A DNA stretch of 64,000 nucleotides from an uncultured Roseibium sp. (GTDB lineage: Bacteria > Pseudomonadota > Alphaproteobacteria > Rhizobiales > Stappiaceae). Location of the stretch: contig NZ_CANMFD010000006.1 in assembly GCF_947496995.1 (NCBI RefSeq), positions 62,001 through 126,000 on the forward strand, read 5' to 3'. The position numbers were made by a program, and so were the translations under genes. Shown in pieces: positions 52,534 through 62,221 of this stretch (position 1 is the first letter of the stretch; every line of letters starts with the position of its first letter). Below the pieces are notes generated by a model. That model saw only the letters and a list, made by a program, of their open reading frames with translations. It made no database searches and was not told the DNA's origin.

Positions 52534-54987
52534 TCACCTTGTGGCGGTGGAGGCCTGGCTCCGGCCGATCTCCGCAAGCGCGTCCGAGATCGCTTCAACG
52601 GAAAGCGGCTTGGTCAGATAGCCGGCCGCGCCAACTTCGGCGGCCTCGTCGCGGGCGTCTTTCATGACATCCGCAGTGACGATAACGATCGGGACGGGTG
52701 CTCGCCCGCAGGCCTGTTCCTCGTCACGGATCTTCCGGATCGCCTGGAAGCCGTCCAGACCCGGCATGTGAAGATCCATCAGGACCGCGTCGAAGGCACC
52801 ACTCATGGCTTCTTCCACGGCCTTTTCTCCATCGGCAACCATGACCGGGACATGACCGAGCTTGCGCAGCATGGCTTCGCTCAGAAGCCGGTTGATATCG
52901 TTGTCCTCGGCGACGAGGAGCCGCAAGGGGCGGGTGGACGCTCGGTTGCGGCTCGCAAGGAAGCCGTTGGCGACCGGTTCCGCGCTGACATCCCAGGCAT
53001 GGTCGACGCCATCGCCGCTCAGAAGTCCGGAAAAGATCTGGATGAGGGTTTCGATCCTGACGGGCCGGATGAGATAGGCCGCATAGCCGGCCTGGCGCAG
53101 GTTATCCAGCCGTTCGCGCTCCGGCGGCGAGATCATGATGACCGCCGGCGCTCTGCATCCCGTCAGGCGGGCGGTGGCAAGCCAGCCTCCGCTGTCGGAA
53201 AGGGCGGCATTGTCGACCACCAGCAGATCGGCGGCGGTCAGGGTTTCATCGAGGTCGGCCTTGCCCGGCGTCAGTATGCTGACATCGGCCGCATGGCGTT
53301 CCAGCCGCATTGCCAACAGCGGGCATTCGATCCGGCTGTTGGTCACGAAAACGATCCGGCCGCCTTCAAGCCCGGCAAGTCGCGGGTCCGTGCTGGCGGC
53401 GAGGGTTTCGGGAATTGGAAGCGAGACGCGGAACAGGGCGCCGCCCGTCTCTGCCGGTTCGGCGGAGATTGCCCCGCCCATCAGTCCCGCCAGACGCTGG
53501 GCGATGGCAAGTCCGAGGCCTGTCCCGCCGAATTTCCTTGCCGGTCCATGATCGACCTGCTCGAATTCCCGGAACAGGCGTTCCGCCTCGCCCTTGTCGA
53601 AGCCGATGCCGGTGTCGCGCACGGCGATATCCAGGAAACTGCCGCCTTCCGGATTGGACCGCCCGGTCAACTCCACGGCCACACCGCCCTCGTCGGTGAA
53701 CTTCACGCCGTTGCCGATCAGGTTGAACAGGATCTGTCGCACCCTTGTGGCATCCAGCGTCACCTCTTCCGGCAGATCGGGATCGATCATGGCGCCGATT
53801 TCAAGGTTCTTGGCATGCGCCCTGGGCGCCAGCAGCTCGACGACGTTTTCCGCAAGCGCACCGACACGGACGGGCACGGCCTGGATATCCAGCTTGCCGG
53901 CTTCGACCTTGGAGAAATCCAGAACCTCGTCGATCAGCAGGAGCAGTGTCTCGCCCGAGGTTTCCAGAGCTTCGATATAGGCGCTCTGCTCCTTGGTGAG
54001 GCGTGTGTCGCGCAGCAGCGCCGCCATTCCCAGGACGCCGTTGAGCGGCGTGCGGATTTCATGACTGACCGTCGCCAGGAAGCGCGATTTCGCTTCGTTG
54101 GAACTCTCCGCCGAATGACGGGCGGCGAGCAGCTCCTCCTCGATAAGACGGCGCTCGGTGACATCCCTGAGGACCGTCTGCACGAGCTGCCGGTCGCTCG
54201 CCGGATCGCGCACGGGAATATCGATGCGCGAGAACCAGCGCCGTCCCTGCGCCGTTGCCATGAGAAGGTCCCTGAAGCCCATGCCTTCAGTTTCGTTGTC
54301 GGACAAACCGTCCCGGGAACCGCCCTGACCGTTGCGCGTGATCAGCGGCAGGGTCATCGGGCTGCCCGGTACCAGGGGATGGTCCGGACCGAACACGTCT
54401 TCAGCCGCCGAGTTCACGTAGGTAATGATGCTGTCCTGGTCGCGCCGGACGACGACGTCGCCGAGTGTCGCCAGGATGCTGGCATGGCGTTCGTCGGATT
54501 CGCCGAGTTCCCAGGCGCGGTCTTCCAGCTCCTCGCATCGGGCCATCAGGCGCCGGATCTTGTCGTCCTTGATCTGGAGACCGGCGACGGAGCGGTGCAT
54601 GTCATCCGCAAAAAGCCGCCATACGGCCAGTCCGCCCGCGAAAAAGGCAAGCCCCACACCCAGAAAGCGATTGACGCCACCGGTGCTCACCAGAAGCAAC
54701 GCTGCCCCAAGCCCAAGGACAAGCCCGGCGACGGCGAGATGCTGAAGCGTTCTGGCAGGAGCGGAAACCGGAGTGTCGGTAGCACGCCGTCCCGGCTTGC
54801 CGTGTCCGGAAGCAGCCTCCTGGCCGGCTTCACCGGACTCAGCGCTTCCGGCGGCTTCGAAAGAGGAAGACGAGCGGCCGTCCGGCCCTGACCGGGCTGA
54901 GTGCGCGGACACGCGTTTGCGCCGAATTTCTTCGGCTTCCGGCGCGCTGTCTCCAGCACTTTCACGGTTCTGACTGACCAAGATCAC
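52534..54987 (-). CDS. hybrid sensor histidine kinase/response regulator with PAS domain
   Basis: 817 residues starting at GTG. The first 90 residues are a charged, low-complexity cytoplasmic tail. Two hydrophobic segments follow ('LQHLAVAGLVLGLGAALLLV' and the next run to 'LAVWRLF'). A PAS domain (about 165-290) leads to the H-box 'ATVSHEIRTPLNGVLGMAAL' and an HATPase with 'NLIGNGVKFT' and 'GGTGLGLAIAQRLAG'. Next comes a degenerate receiver ('GRIVFVTNSRIECPLLA', no acidic pair) and then a true receiver with Asp in 'DAVLMDLHMPGLDGF' and Lys in 'GYLTKPLS'. It resembles BarA/ArcB-type kinases. No HPt domain or partner regulator is adjacent; the signal is unknown. Confidence 0.92.
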   Translation of the reverse strand: MILVSQNRESAGDSAPEAEEIRRKRVSAHSARSGPDGRSSSSFEAAGSAESGEAGQEAASGHGKPGRRATDTPVSAPARTLQHLAVAGLVLGLGAALLLVSTGGVNRFLGVGLAFFAGGLAVWRLFADDMHRSVAGLQIKDDKIRRLMARCEELEDRAWELGESDERHASILATLGDVVVRRDQDSIITYVNSAAEDVFGPDHPLVPGSPMTLPLITRNGQGGSRDGLSDNETEGMGFRDLLMATAQGRRWFSRIDIPVRDPASDRQLVQTVLRDVTERRLIEEELLAARHSAESSNEAKSRFLATVSHEIRTPLNGVLGMAALLRDTRLTKEQSAYIEALETSGETLLLLIDEVLDFSKVEAGKLDIQAVPVRVGALAENVVELLAPRAHAKNLEIGAMIDPDLPEEVTLDATRVRQILFNLIGNGVKFTDEGGVAVELTGRSNPEGGSFLDIAVRDTGIGFDKGEAERLFREFEQVDHGPARKFGGTGLGLAIAQRLAGLMGGAISAEPAETGGALFRVSLPIPETLAASTDPRLAGLEGGRIVFVTNSRIECPLLAMRLERHAADVSILTPGKADLDETLTAADLLVVDNAALSDSGGWLATARLTGCRAPAVIMISPPERERLDNLRQAGYAAYLIRPVRIETLIQIFSGLLSGDGVDHAWDVSAEPVANGFLASRNRASTRPLRLLVAEDNDINRLLSEAMLRKLGHVPVMVADGEKAVEEAMSGAFDAVLMDLHMPGLDGFQAIRKIRDEEQACGRAPVPIVIVTADVMKDARDEAAEVGAAGYLTKPLSVEAISDALAEIGRSQASTATR

Positions 54988-55226
54988 TACTCTCTACAAA
55001 GATCCAGTTGGAGAGAGTGTGCCGCTTAAACTTTTAGAAACCGTTTCCTTTGCCTGGCTGCTGAAGGTATGCGGCCGGTGCGATCAAGGGGTTCGATACG
55101 TTCGGAAAGTGCTTTAGACGCTGATCTCGTCTGCACTCTACCGCTGATTGCTCTTCCAACACCGGTATGACATGAATCGGTGCTTGGCTATTTCAAGCAG
55201 TTTAACGCTTCAAGGGGTGGGTCGAC

Positions 55227-56231
55227 ATGAAAGTGACGGGTGGTCTGGAACGTCTGAATTGTCCGAGTAGAGAAGAGTTCGACGCAAATTTCGCCAATCT
55301 GGACAAGCCGGTGATTCTCACAGGCCTTACTGAAGCGTGGCCAGCGACGCACCAGTGGGACCTGGGCTATCTTGATCGGCGGGTAGGCCATGTGGATGTG
55401 AGCTACAAGATCTCGCCGACAGGTTCACACCCACCGCTTGACGAGACCGGCGTGCTGGGCGCTCCGCGGGAAAGCGCCACCTTGAGCGAATATCTGGATC
55501 GCGTCTGGAGCCTGACGGCCGAGGACGACCGATGCACCTTCTGCCTCTCAGGTGACGACGTTTTCATACTTGATAACTGGGACCGCTATCATCCGGAGCT
55601 GAAGGTTCTGCTGGAAGATTTCGAGATGCCGCCGTATTTCGATCCCGAGCGCCTGGAGACGATTGGTTTCTGGGTGAGCCCGCAGGGTGTTCGCTCCCAC
55701 TTGCACTATGACTCCAACGGGCAGCACAACCTCAATGCTCAAGTCAGCGGAGAGAAACAGGTCTGGCTTTTCTCGCCGGATCAGCTGGCCAGGCTGTATC
55801 CTTATCTGGCCACAGAGCTCCAGCCGTTCAATTTCAGCAAGATTGACATTGATTCCCCGGATACCGGACGGTTTCCGGATTTCGCTGATGCGGCTTGCTA
55901 TTTTGACACGCTGCGGACAGGAGAGGTTCTCTTCATACCTGCCTACTGGTTCCATAGCTTCAAGCATGTCGGCGCGTTCAACAGCAACATAAACTTCTGG
56001 TGGAAGCCTGACCGCGTTCCCTTGTCACCGACATCGGTTCGCAGTGTGTTTGCCTATGAACTGCTGGAACTACTCGTCGCCAGCGACGTCGAAAAGCTCC
56101 CCCAGGCAATAGCCGGGCTATCGCCCGAAGTTCTCAAGAGCTGGCAGGATATCGAACGGCAGATCATTGTCGGCAAGGGTGTTCGAAACCCCGCGGACAG
56201 GGATCGTGAGGAGCCGGCTGCGGTCGCATGA
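55227..56231 (+). CDS. cupin_8/JmjC-type Fe(II)/2-oxoglutarate oxygenase
   Basis: 334 residues with the JmjC/cupin_8 fold, related to FIH-like hydroxylases. The Fe ligands fit H160-x-D162 in 'VRSHLHYDSNGQHN' and H243 in 'IPAYWFHSFKHVG'; K177 in 'SGEKQVWLFSP' is the likely 2-oxoglutarate-binding Lys. The N-terminal 'KPVILTGLTEAWPA' is the usual lead-in of the family. The protein is cytoplasmic, and likely hydroxylates a protein or RNA side chain; the target is unknown. AAGGGG precedes the ATG. It is alone on the plus strand between the hybrid kinase and trpS. Confidence 0.88.
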   Translation: MKVTGGLERLNCPSREEFDANFANLDKPVILTGLTEAWPATHQWDLGYLDRRVGHVDVSYKISPTGSHPPLDETGVLGAPRESATLSEYLDRVWSLTAEDDRCTFCLSGDDVFILDNWDRYHPELKVLLEDFEMPPYFDPERLETIGFWVSPQGVRSHLHYDSNGQHNLNAQVSGEKQVWLFSPDQLARLYPYLATELQPFNFSKIDIDSPDTGRFPDFADAACYFDTLRTGEVLFIPAYWFHSFKHVGAFNSNINFWWKPDRVPLSPTSVRSVFAYELLELLVASDVEKLPQAIAGLSPEVLKSWQDIERQIIVGKGVRNPADRDREEPAAVA

Positions 56232-56334
56232 AACGGGCTGCATCATCGGAATAAGCGGAATGGGTGTCGCCCTCCGCCAGCTTCCCGACCGGCTACTTCG
56301 GATGGCCGTGATGTCCCGTTCGGGATAAAGGCCC

Positions 56335-56375
56335 GGGTCCGATCCGATGCGTTCTTGTTGCGCCGGACCGGACCC
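56335..56375. other. GC-rich stem-loop in the convergent gap before trpS
   Basis: GGGTCCGATCCG and CGGACCGGACCC pair at 11 of 12 positions around a 17-base loop. It lies between the ends of the JmjC gene and trpS and may act as a terminator for either, but it has no T-run. Confidence 0.5.
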
Positions 56376-56384
56376 TGTCCGATA

Positions 56385-57464
56385 TCAGCGGACGTCGAGG
56401 AAACCGATGATCTTGCGGACGTCTTTCAGGACGGGAGCGGCGATGGCGGAGGCCTTTTCCGCGCCCTCTTTCAGGACGGCATCGATCTGTGTCCTGTCGT
56501 CCATAAGCCGGCGCATTTCGTCGGTCATCGGTGACAGTTTGGCGACCGCCAGGTCGGACAGCGCCGGTTTGAAGGCGGAGAACTGCTGGCCGCCGAATTC
56601 CTGCAGGACGTCTTCCTTGGTGGTTCCGCTCAGGGCGGCATAGATCCCGACCAGGTTATCCGCTTCGGGCCGGCCTTCCAGGCCGTCCGTTTCGCTCGGC
56701 AGCGCGTCCGGGTCGGTCTTGGCCTTCTTCACCTTCCTGGCGATCGTGTCCGCGTCGTCCGTCAGGTTGATGCGTGACAGGTCCGACGGATCGGACTTCG
56801 ACATCTTCTTGGTGCCGTCGCGCAGCGACATGATCCGCGTCGCCGGTCCGGCGATCATCGGTTCGGTCATCGGAAAATAGAGTTCTTCCGGCAGTTCCGG
56901 CGACGGATTGGGGTTCGGCACGCCGATCCCCAGGTCCTTGATCCGGTCCCCGAAGTCATTGTTGAATTTCGCGGCGATGTCGCGGGTCAGTTCCAGATGC
57001 TGTTTCTGGTCGTCGCCAACCGGCACATGGGTCGCCCGGTAGGCCAGAATGTCGGCCGCCATCAGGTTCGGATAGGCGAACAGGCCGACGGAGGCGTTTT
57101 CCCTGTTCTTGCCGGCCTTTTCCTTGAACTGGGTCATGCGGCTGAGCCAGCCCATCCGCGCCACGCAGTTGAAGATCCAGGCCAGTTCCGTGTGCTCGCG
57201 CACCTGTGACTGGTTGAAGATGATGGACTTCTTCGGGTCGATGCCGGCGGCCATATAGGCGGCGGTCACTTCGCGCGTCGCGTTGGTCAGTTCGGCCGGA
57301 TCCGGAAAGCCGGCGGTAATGGCATGGGAGTCGACGACACAGAAGATGGTCGGCATCTGGTCCTGCAGCGGCACCCAGCGCGAGACGGCGCCGAGGTAAT
57401 TTCCGAGATGCAGGTTGCCTGTCGGCTGGACGCCGGAAAAGACACGGGGCTGGAACTCCGTCAT
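56385..57464 (-). CDS. trpS: tryptophanyl-tRNA synthetase
   Basis: TrpS charges tRNA-Trp. It is a class Ic synthetase with the HIGH-type motif '[13 protein letters not shown]' and KMSKS in '[12 protein letters not shown]'. I start at '[13 protein letters not shown]' (359 residues); the track's extra 16 residues are not conserved. It lies 120 bases after murJ on the same strand, at the end of glnD-murJ-trpS, an order usual in Hyphomicrobiales. Confidence 0.97.
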   Translation of the reverse strand: MTEFQPRVFSGVQPTGNLHLGNYLGAVSRWVPLQDQMPTIFCVVDSHAITAGFPDPAELTNATREVTAAYMAAGIDPKKSIIFNQSQVREHTELAWIFNCVARMGWLSRMTQFKEKAGKNRENASVGLFAYPNLMAADILAYRATHVPVGDDQKQHLELTRDIAAKFNNDFGDRIKDLGIGVPNPNPSPELPEELYFPMTEPMIAGPATRIMSLRDGTKKMSKSDPSDLSRINLTDDADTIARKVKKAKTDPDALPSETDGLEGRPEADNLVGIYAALSGTTKEDVLQEFGGQQFSAFKPALSDLAVAKLSPMTDEMRRLMDDRTQIDAVLKEGAEKASAIAAPVLKDVRKIIGFLDVR

Positions 57465-57584
57465 CACTAATCCCTTTATTGGTGCGGCCGGTTGGAAGGG
57501 CGCTGTGAACATTTGGGCGCGCCGGGTGTAAGCTGCACACGGTCGCTATGCAAGCGGCAATGGGCGCTGCCGGGCGTTTCGCTG

Positions 57585-59147
57585 TCAGGTGTTGCGCCGT
57601 GTCAACGCTTTCAGCATTCCGGCAAGGTCCGCGCCGCCGCTGAGCTGGGTGAAGAGCGCGAAGGTGACCATGCCGAGAAGGATCAGCAAGGCAAGGCTCG
57701 CCGCCCGGATGATCAACCAGCTGTCGGTGAGGTAAGGCGCAAGATAAAGCGCTGCAAAGTGCAGGATCGCGCCCATGAACAGGCTCGCCAGCAGGACCAG
57801 GACAAGCCTGCGGAGCAGTTTGAAGTCCGGTGCGAAATGGCCGCGCCGGGCCAGAACATAGATCAGCAGTCCCGTGTTCACCCATCCGGCCACGGACGTC
57901 GCAAGGGCAATGCCGACATGTTGCAGGAACGGAAACAATGCGATGGACAGTCCGACATTCACCACCATGCCTATGGCGGCGAAGATCATCGGGGTCTTGG
58001 TGTCCTCGCGGGAGAAATAGCCGGGCGAGAACACCTTGTTGAGCACGAAGGCCGGCAGTCCGAAGGAAAAGGCGGTGAGCGCGGCGGCGGTTCCCTCGAC
58101 GGCGGCTGCATCGAACCGCACCCGCTGAAACAGCACTGCGACGATCTCCTGGGGAAGCACGGCAAGCGCTACAGCGGCAGGCAGGGTCAGGACGAGGGAA
58201 AATTCCAGCGCCCGGTTGAGGCTGTGCTGATAGGCGACCATGTGGCCGGAGCGCAACTGCCTGGTCAGGCTCGGCAGAAGCACCACGCCGATGGCGATGC
58301 CGATCACGCCCAGCGGCAGTTGGTACAGGCGGTCGGCGTAGTAGAGCAGGGCATTCGCGCCCTCCTGCAGTGAGGCGATGATCTGTCCGACGGCGATGTT
58401 GATCTGCGTGACGCCGCCCGCAACAACTCCCGGAATGCCGAGTGTCAGCAGGCGTTTCGCCGATTTGGTGTAGCGGGGGCGAAAGACCGGAATGCGGAAG
58501 CCGAGCCGTTTGAGGTCGGCGATTACCACGACAAGCTGCACGATGCCGCCCACCGTCACGCCGACCGCTAGGATGATGCCGAGTGTCATGCTGTCCTCGA
58601 TCCCGGTCATCAGAACCGTTCCGAGCACGGCGCTCATCACCACGTTGAGCATGACCGGCGCGAAGGCAGCCGCCGCGAAGCGTTGATAGGTGTTCAGGAT
58701 GCCGCCGATAAAGGCCAGCAGGGAGATGAAGATCAGATAGGGAAACGCGATCCGTGACATCAGCACGGTCAGATCGAATTTCTCCGGGTCTCCGGCAAAT
58801 CCCGGCGCCAGGGCCCAGACCACGAATGGCATGAAGATCTGCGCGAGCGCGGTCAGGGCCAACAGGCAGAAGAGCAGCGCCGCGCCGATTTCGCCGGCAA
58901 ACCTCCTGGCGCTTTCATCGCCTTCTTCCTCCACCGTCCTTCCGAAAAGCGGTATGAAGGCCGAGTTGAATGCCCCTTCGGCCAGCAGGCGGCGGAACAG
59001 GTTCGGCAGACGGAACGCCACCACAAAGGCATCGGCCACCGGCCCGGCGCCCACGGCGGCCGCCAGCAGCACATCACGCACGAACCCGAGCAGGCGGCTC
59101 AGAAGCGTTGCGCCACCCACCGTTGCGAAGTTGCGGACAAGGCTCAT
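57585..59147 (-). CDS. murJ: lipid II flippase MurJ
   Basis: MurJ moves lipid II across the inner membrane for peptidoglycan synthesis. The 520-residue protein has about 14 hydrophobic segments. The N-terminal 'GGATLLSRLLGFVRDVLLAA' with the essential Arg in 'RLLGFVRD', and 'ADAFVVAFRLPNLFRRLLAEGAF', are MurJ signatures. It is 33 bases after glnD. Together with the class A PBP and MltA in this window it belongs to cell-wall growth. Confidence 0.97.
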   Translation of the reverse strand: MSLVRNFATVGGATLLSRLLGFVRDVLLAAAVGAGPVADAFVVAFRLPNLFRRLLAEGAFNSAFIPLFGRTVEEEGDESARRFAGEIGAALLFCLLALTALAQIFMPFVVWALAPGFAGDPEKFDLTVLMSRIAFPYLIFISLLAFIGGILNTYQRFAAAAFAPVMLNVVMSAVLGTVLMTGIEDSMTLGIILAVGVTVGGIVQLVVVIADLKRLGFRIPVFRPRYTKSAKRLLTLGIPGVVAGGVTQINIAVGQIIASLQEGANALLYYADRLYQLPLGVIGIAIGVVLLPSLTRQLRSGHMVAYQHSLNRALEFSLVLTLPAAVALAVLPQEIVAVLFQRVRFDAAAVEGTAAALTAFSFGLPAFVLNKVFSPGYFSREDTKTPMIFAAIGMVVNVGLSIALFPFLQHVGIALATSVAGWVNTGLLIYVLARRGHFAPDFKLLRRLVLVLLASLFMGAILHFAALYLAPYLTDSWLIIRAASLALLILLGMVTFALFTQLSGGADLAGMLKALTRRNT

Positions 59148-59180
59148 GCCAGTAGGGCTCCGGTTGGAGGTTGGATCGGT

Positions 59181-62033
59181 TCAGGAAGCCTGGCGCTGAC
59201 CCTTGCGGGCGACCGGCGCGGCCGGATCCAGTTCCACCTGGCCTTCGACCGCGTTGGCCAGGCGTTCACGGATGATTTCCTGACGGCCGATATTGGCGAT
59301 CTTTTGTCCGGTGAGGTCGGTGACGTAAATAACGTCGACGACTTTCTCGCCGAATGTCGAGATATGAGCGGAGCCGATGTTGAGGTTGAGCGTGGCAATG
59401 CACCGGGTCAGGTCGTAAAGCAGGCCGGGCCGGTCCAGGCCGGTAATTTCCAGAACGGTATAGCCGTCGGAAAGAGAATTGTTGATCAGCACTTCCGAGG
59501 CGACCTTGAAGGCCTTCATCCGCCCCTTGACGGTGCCTTTTTTGGTGACCGGTTCAGGCAGGCGTTCTTCGCCGCGCAAGGCGGTCTCGATGAGCCGGGT
59601 GATCCGCTCACCGCGCCGGTGCTCGTCTTCGTCGTCGGGAAGCTCCCGCCCGATGAAGACCGTGTCGAGCGCGAAGCCGTCGGTGGTCGTGTCGATCTGC
59701 GCATCGACGATGTTGGCGCCGGTGGAATAGCATGAGCCCGCGATGATGGAGAGCAGGCGAGGGTGGTCCGGCGCGACGATCGTCAGCTCGGTAACGCCTT
59801 CGAACGCGCGCGGGGTGACCTGAAAGGCCAGGTGTCGATTTTCCAGGTCCGCCTTGTGGAACAGTTCGGCGTGCGCCGCGAGGCGGTCGGCTTCCGTCCT
59901 CAGCCAATAGGCCGGGTAATGACGATTGAGATAGGCCTTTCTCTCCTTGTCCTTCCAGTGGTCGATCTTGCCGGAAAGCTCTTCCTTGGCGTCGCGGATC
60001 GTCTGGCTGTGGGACAATTTCGTGTGGCCGCCGGACAGATGCGGTTCGGTGGCGTAGTAGAGCGTTCTCAGCAGCTGACCTTTCCAGCCGTTGAAGACCC
60101 CCGGCCCGACGGCGCGAATGTCAGCGACGGTCAGGATCAGGAGCAGTTTCAGCCGCTCCAGGGATTGGACGGTATGCGCGAAATCGGTGATCGTCTTGCG
60201 GTCCGAGAGATCGCGCGACTGGGCGATCATGCTCATGTCCAGATGATGTTCGATAAGCCAGGCAACGGTTCCCGTCTCAGCTTCGTTCAGCCCGAAGCGG
60301 GGACAGAGTTTGCGGGCGACCCTGGCGCCGGCGATGGAATGGTCTTCCGGACGGCCCTTGGCGATATCGTGCAGGAACATGGCCACATACAGCAGCTTGC
60401 GGTTCTGCAGCGTGCGGATCAGGTCCGTTGCCAGCGGGTGATCGTCACCGGAGTTGCCCCGTTCGATGTCCGCGAGAACGCCTATCGACCGGATCAGATG
60501 CTCATCGACCGTATAGTGGTGATACATGCTGAACTGCATCATCGCGACGACCTTGCCGAATTCCGGCACGAAACGGCCGAGAACACCGGTTTCGTTCATC
60601 TTCCGGATGGTTCTTTCCGGATAGTTGCGCGATGTCAGCACCGACAGGAAGAGGCGGTTGGCTTCCGGATCGTTCCTGAGTTTGGAATCCACGAGTTTCA
60701 GGGACTGCTGTATCAGCCGGGTCAGCCGCGGATGCATGTTGTAGTTATGCTTGTCCGAGATCTGGAACACCCGCAGGAGATTGGTCGGGTCGGTTTCGAA
60801 AACCGATTTGCTGGTGGCATTGAGACGGTTGTGTTCAACCACGAAACCTGGAGCGCCCTCCACAGGCTTGGAGGCTTGCGATCCCCGGCCACCGCGCAGC
60901 CGCCGCATCATGCCGGAAATGCCCTTGCCCTCCGGCTCCTTGACATGCTCTTCCTCGAGCGCGGCGCAGATGATGCGGGTCAGGTCGCCCACTTCCTTGG
61001 CCACCAGGAAGTAGTGCTTCATGAAGCGTTCCACATCCTTCATGCCGGGATGCTGGGTGTAGCCGAGGCGGATCGCGATTTCACGCTGGACGTCGAAGGA
61101 CAGACGTTCCTCCGGCCGCCCGGCGAGAAAATGAAGGTGGCAGCGCACGGCCCAGAGGAAATCTTCGGTCTTCTTGAAGCGCAGATATTCGGAGCGGGTC
61201 AGGACGCCCTTCTTGACGAGTTCCGACTGCCTGTTGACCCGGTAATGATACTTGGCGATCCAGAACAGCGTGTTGAGGTCGCGCAATCCACCCTTGCCCT
61301 CCTTGATGTTCGGTTCGACAAGGTAACGGGACATGCCCTGGCGCTTGTGGCGTTCGTCCCTCTCCTCAAGTTTCGCGGCGATGAATTCCGAGCTCGTGCC
61401 TTCCACCACTTCGGCGTCGAAACGTTTCACCAGCTCTTCGTAAAGCGGTTCGTCGCCCCAGATATAGCGGGCTTCCAGAACGGCGGTCCGGATGGTCATG
61501 TCGGAGCGCGCCAGCCGGATGCATTCGTCGATATTGCGTGTGGCGTGTCCCACCTTGAAGCCGAGATCCCAGAGCATGTAGAGGATGTATTCCACCACCT
61601 GCTCGCCCCAGGGCGTCTGTTTGTACGGCAGGATGAACAGAAGATCGATGTCCGATCCCGGCGCCAGCGTCCCGCGCCCGTAACCGCCGACTGCCGCAAC
61701 CGCCATGCGCTCGGCGGCAGACGGGTTCTTGACGCGGTAGACATGGTGAAGGGCGAAATCGTAGATCACACGGATCAGCTCGTCCTGAAGAAACGAAAGC
61801 CGCCGTGCGCAGGACAATCCGCCGCCGTCCTCGTTCAACAGGGCTTCGATCCTGTCACGTCCGGTCTTCACGGCTGTCTTCAGTTCGGCCAGAACCGCCG
61901 CCCGGACCTTGCTGTCCGAACCGTCCCCGTCGCTGTCCGACGTCAGTGCCGTCAGCCGGGCCCGCAGGGCCGCCGAGTCGAAATTTCCGGCGATTTCTTC
62001 CTGGGAAAGTGTCATGCTGATCAAGAATTCCAT
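59181..62033 (-). CDS. glnD: bifunctional PII uridylyltransferase / uridylyl-removing enzyme
   Basis: GlnD senses glutamine and adds or removes UMP on PII proteins, controlling nitrogen assimilation. The nucleotidyltransferase site is 'GGYGRGTLAPGSDIDLLFIL' (G[GS]-x-DxD). The HD hydrolase domain has 'FLHDIAKGRPEDHS', and two ACT domains lie near the C-terminus ('LTIVAPDHPRLLSIIAGSCY' and 'LEITGLDRPGLLYDLTRCIA'). I start at 'MEFLISMTLS' (950 residues); an ATG 18 bases later is equally possible, and neither has a strong ribosome binding site. First gene of glnD-murJ-trpS. Confidence 0.96.
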   Translation of the reverse strand: MEFLISMTLSQEEIAGNFDSAALRARLTALTSDSDGDGSDSKVRAAVLAELKTAVKTGRDRIEALLNEDGGGLSCARRLSFLQDELIRVIYDFALHHVYRVKNPSAAERMAVAAVGGYGRGTLAPGSDIDLLFILPYKQTPWGEQVVEYILYMLWDLGFKVGHATRNIDECIRLARSDMTIRTAVLEARYIWGDEPLYEELVKRFDAEVVEGTSSEFIAAKLEERDERHKRQGMSRYLVEPNIKEGKGGLRDLNTLFWIAKYHYRVNRQSELVKKGVLTRSEYLRFKKTEDFLWAVRCHLHFLAGRPEERLSFDVQREIAIRLGYTQHPGMKDVERFMKHYFLVAKEVGDLTRIICAALEEEHVKEPEGKGISGMMRRLRGGRGSQASKPVEGAPGFVVEHNRLNATSKSVFETDPTNLLRVFQISDKHNYNMHPRLTRLIQQSLKLVDSKLRNDPEANRLFLSVLTSRNYPERTIRKMNETGVLGRFVPEFGKVVAMMQFSMYHHYTVDEHLIRSIGVLADIERGNSGDDHPLATDLIRTLQNRKLLYVAMFLHDIAKGRPEDHSIAGARVARKLCPRFGLNEAETGTVAWLIEHHLDMSMIAQSRDLSDRKTITDFAHTVQSLERLKLLLILTVADIRAVGPGVFNGWKGQLLRTLYYATEPHLSGGHTKLSHSQTIRDAKEELSGKIDHWKDKERKAYLNRHYPAYWLRTEADRLAAHAELFHKADLENRHLAFQVTPRAFEGVTELTIVAPDHPRLLSIIAGSCYSTGANIVDAQIDTTTDGFALDTVFIGRELPDDEDEHRRGERITRLIETALRGEERLPEPVTKKGTVKGRMKAFKVASEVLINNSLSDGYTVLEITGLDRPGLLYDLTRCIATLNLNIGSAHISTFGEKVVDVIYVTDLTGQKIANIGRQEIIRERLANAVEGQVELDPAAPVARKGQRQAS

Positions 62034-62136
62034 ACCATAGACGCAAGTCAGTTGCCGTTTATATAGATGCGGCAGGATAAGGACACGTAAATCTGTTTCA
62101 GGTGGTACGGTCCCCTGCGCCATCGGTCCGTATGTG

Positions 62137-62180
62137 GATACGCCGGGCACGCGGTGCAGGGTCAAGCCCCGCAATGACCG
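62137..62180 (-). repeat. degenerate dispersed repeat (R7)
   Basis: On the minus strand it reads GTCATTGCGGGGCTTGACCC and continues toward GCCCGGCGTATCC. It begins with the same GTCAT as R1-R4 but has a different body, of a type common between alphaproteobacterial genes (from memory). Read on the plus strand it gives the spurious peptide 'PGTRCRVKPRNDR'. It lies between glnD and the HTH regulator. Confidence 0.55.
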
Positions 62181-62221
62181 GGAAAAAAAGGTGCAGGCGC
62201 AGAAACTGCGGGCTGATACTG

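Noticed and set aside
52291-54891. 866-residue plus-strand ORF opposite the hybrid kinase gene
   Set aside because: Antisense to a kinase with intact H, N, G and receiver motifs; no domain in the ORF itself.
34352-56231. A hydroxylase-VHL pair analogous to the eukaryotic HIF system, formed by the JmjC oxygenase and the VHL-domain protein
   Set aside because: The VHL-domain protein has a signal peptide and should be periplasmic, while the oxygenase is cytoplasmic; the genes are about 19 kb apart and not linked. Coincidence is more likely.
59763-62066. 767-residue plus-strand ORF opposite glnD
   Set aside because: Antisense shadow; glnD has full nucleotidyltransferase, HD and ACT motifs.
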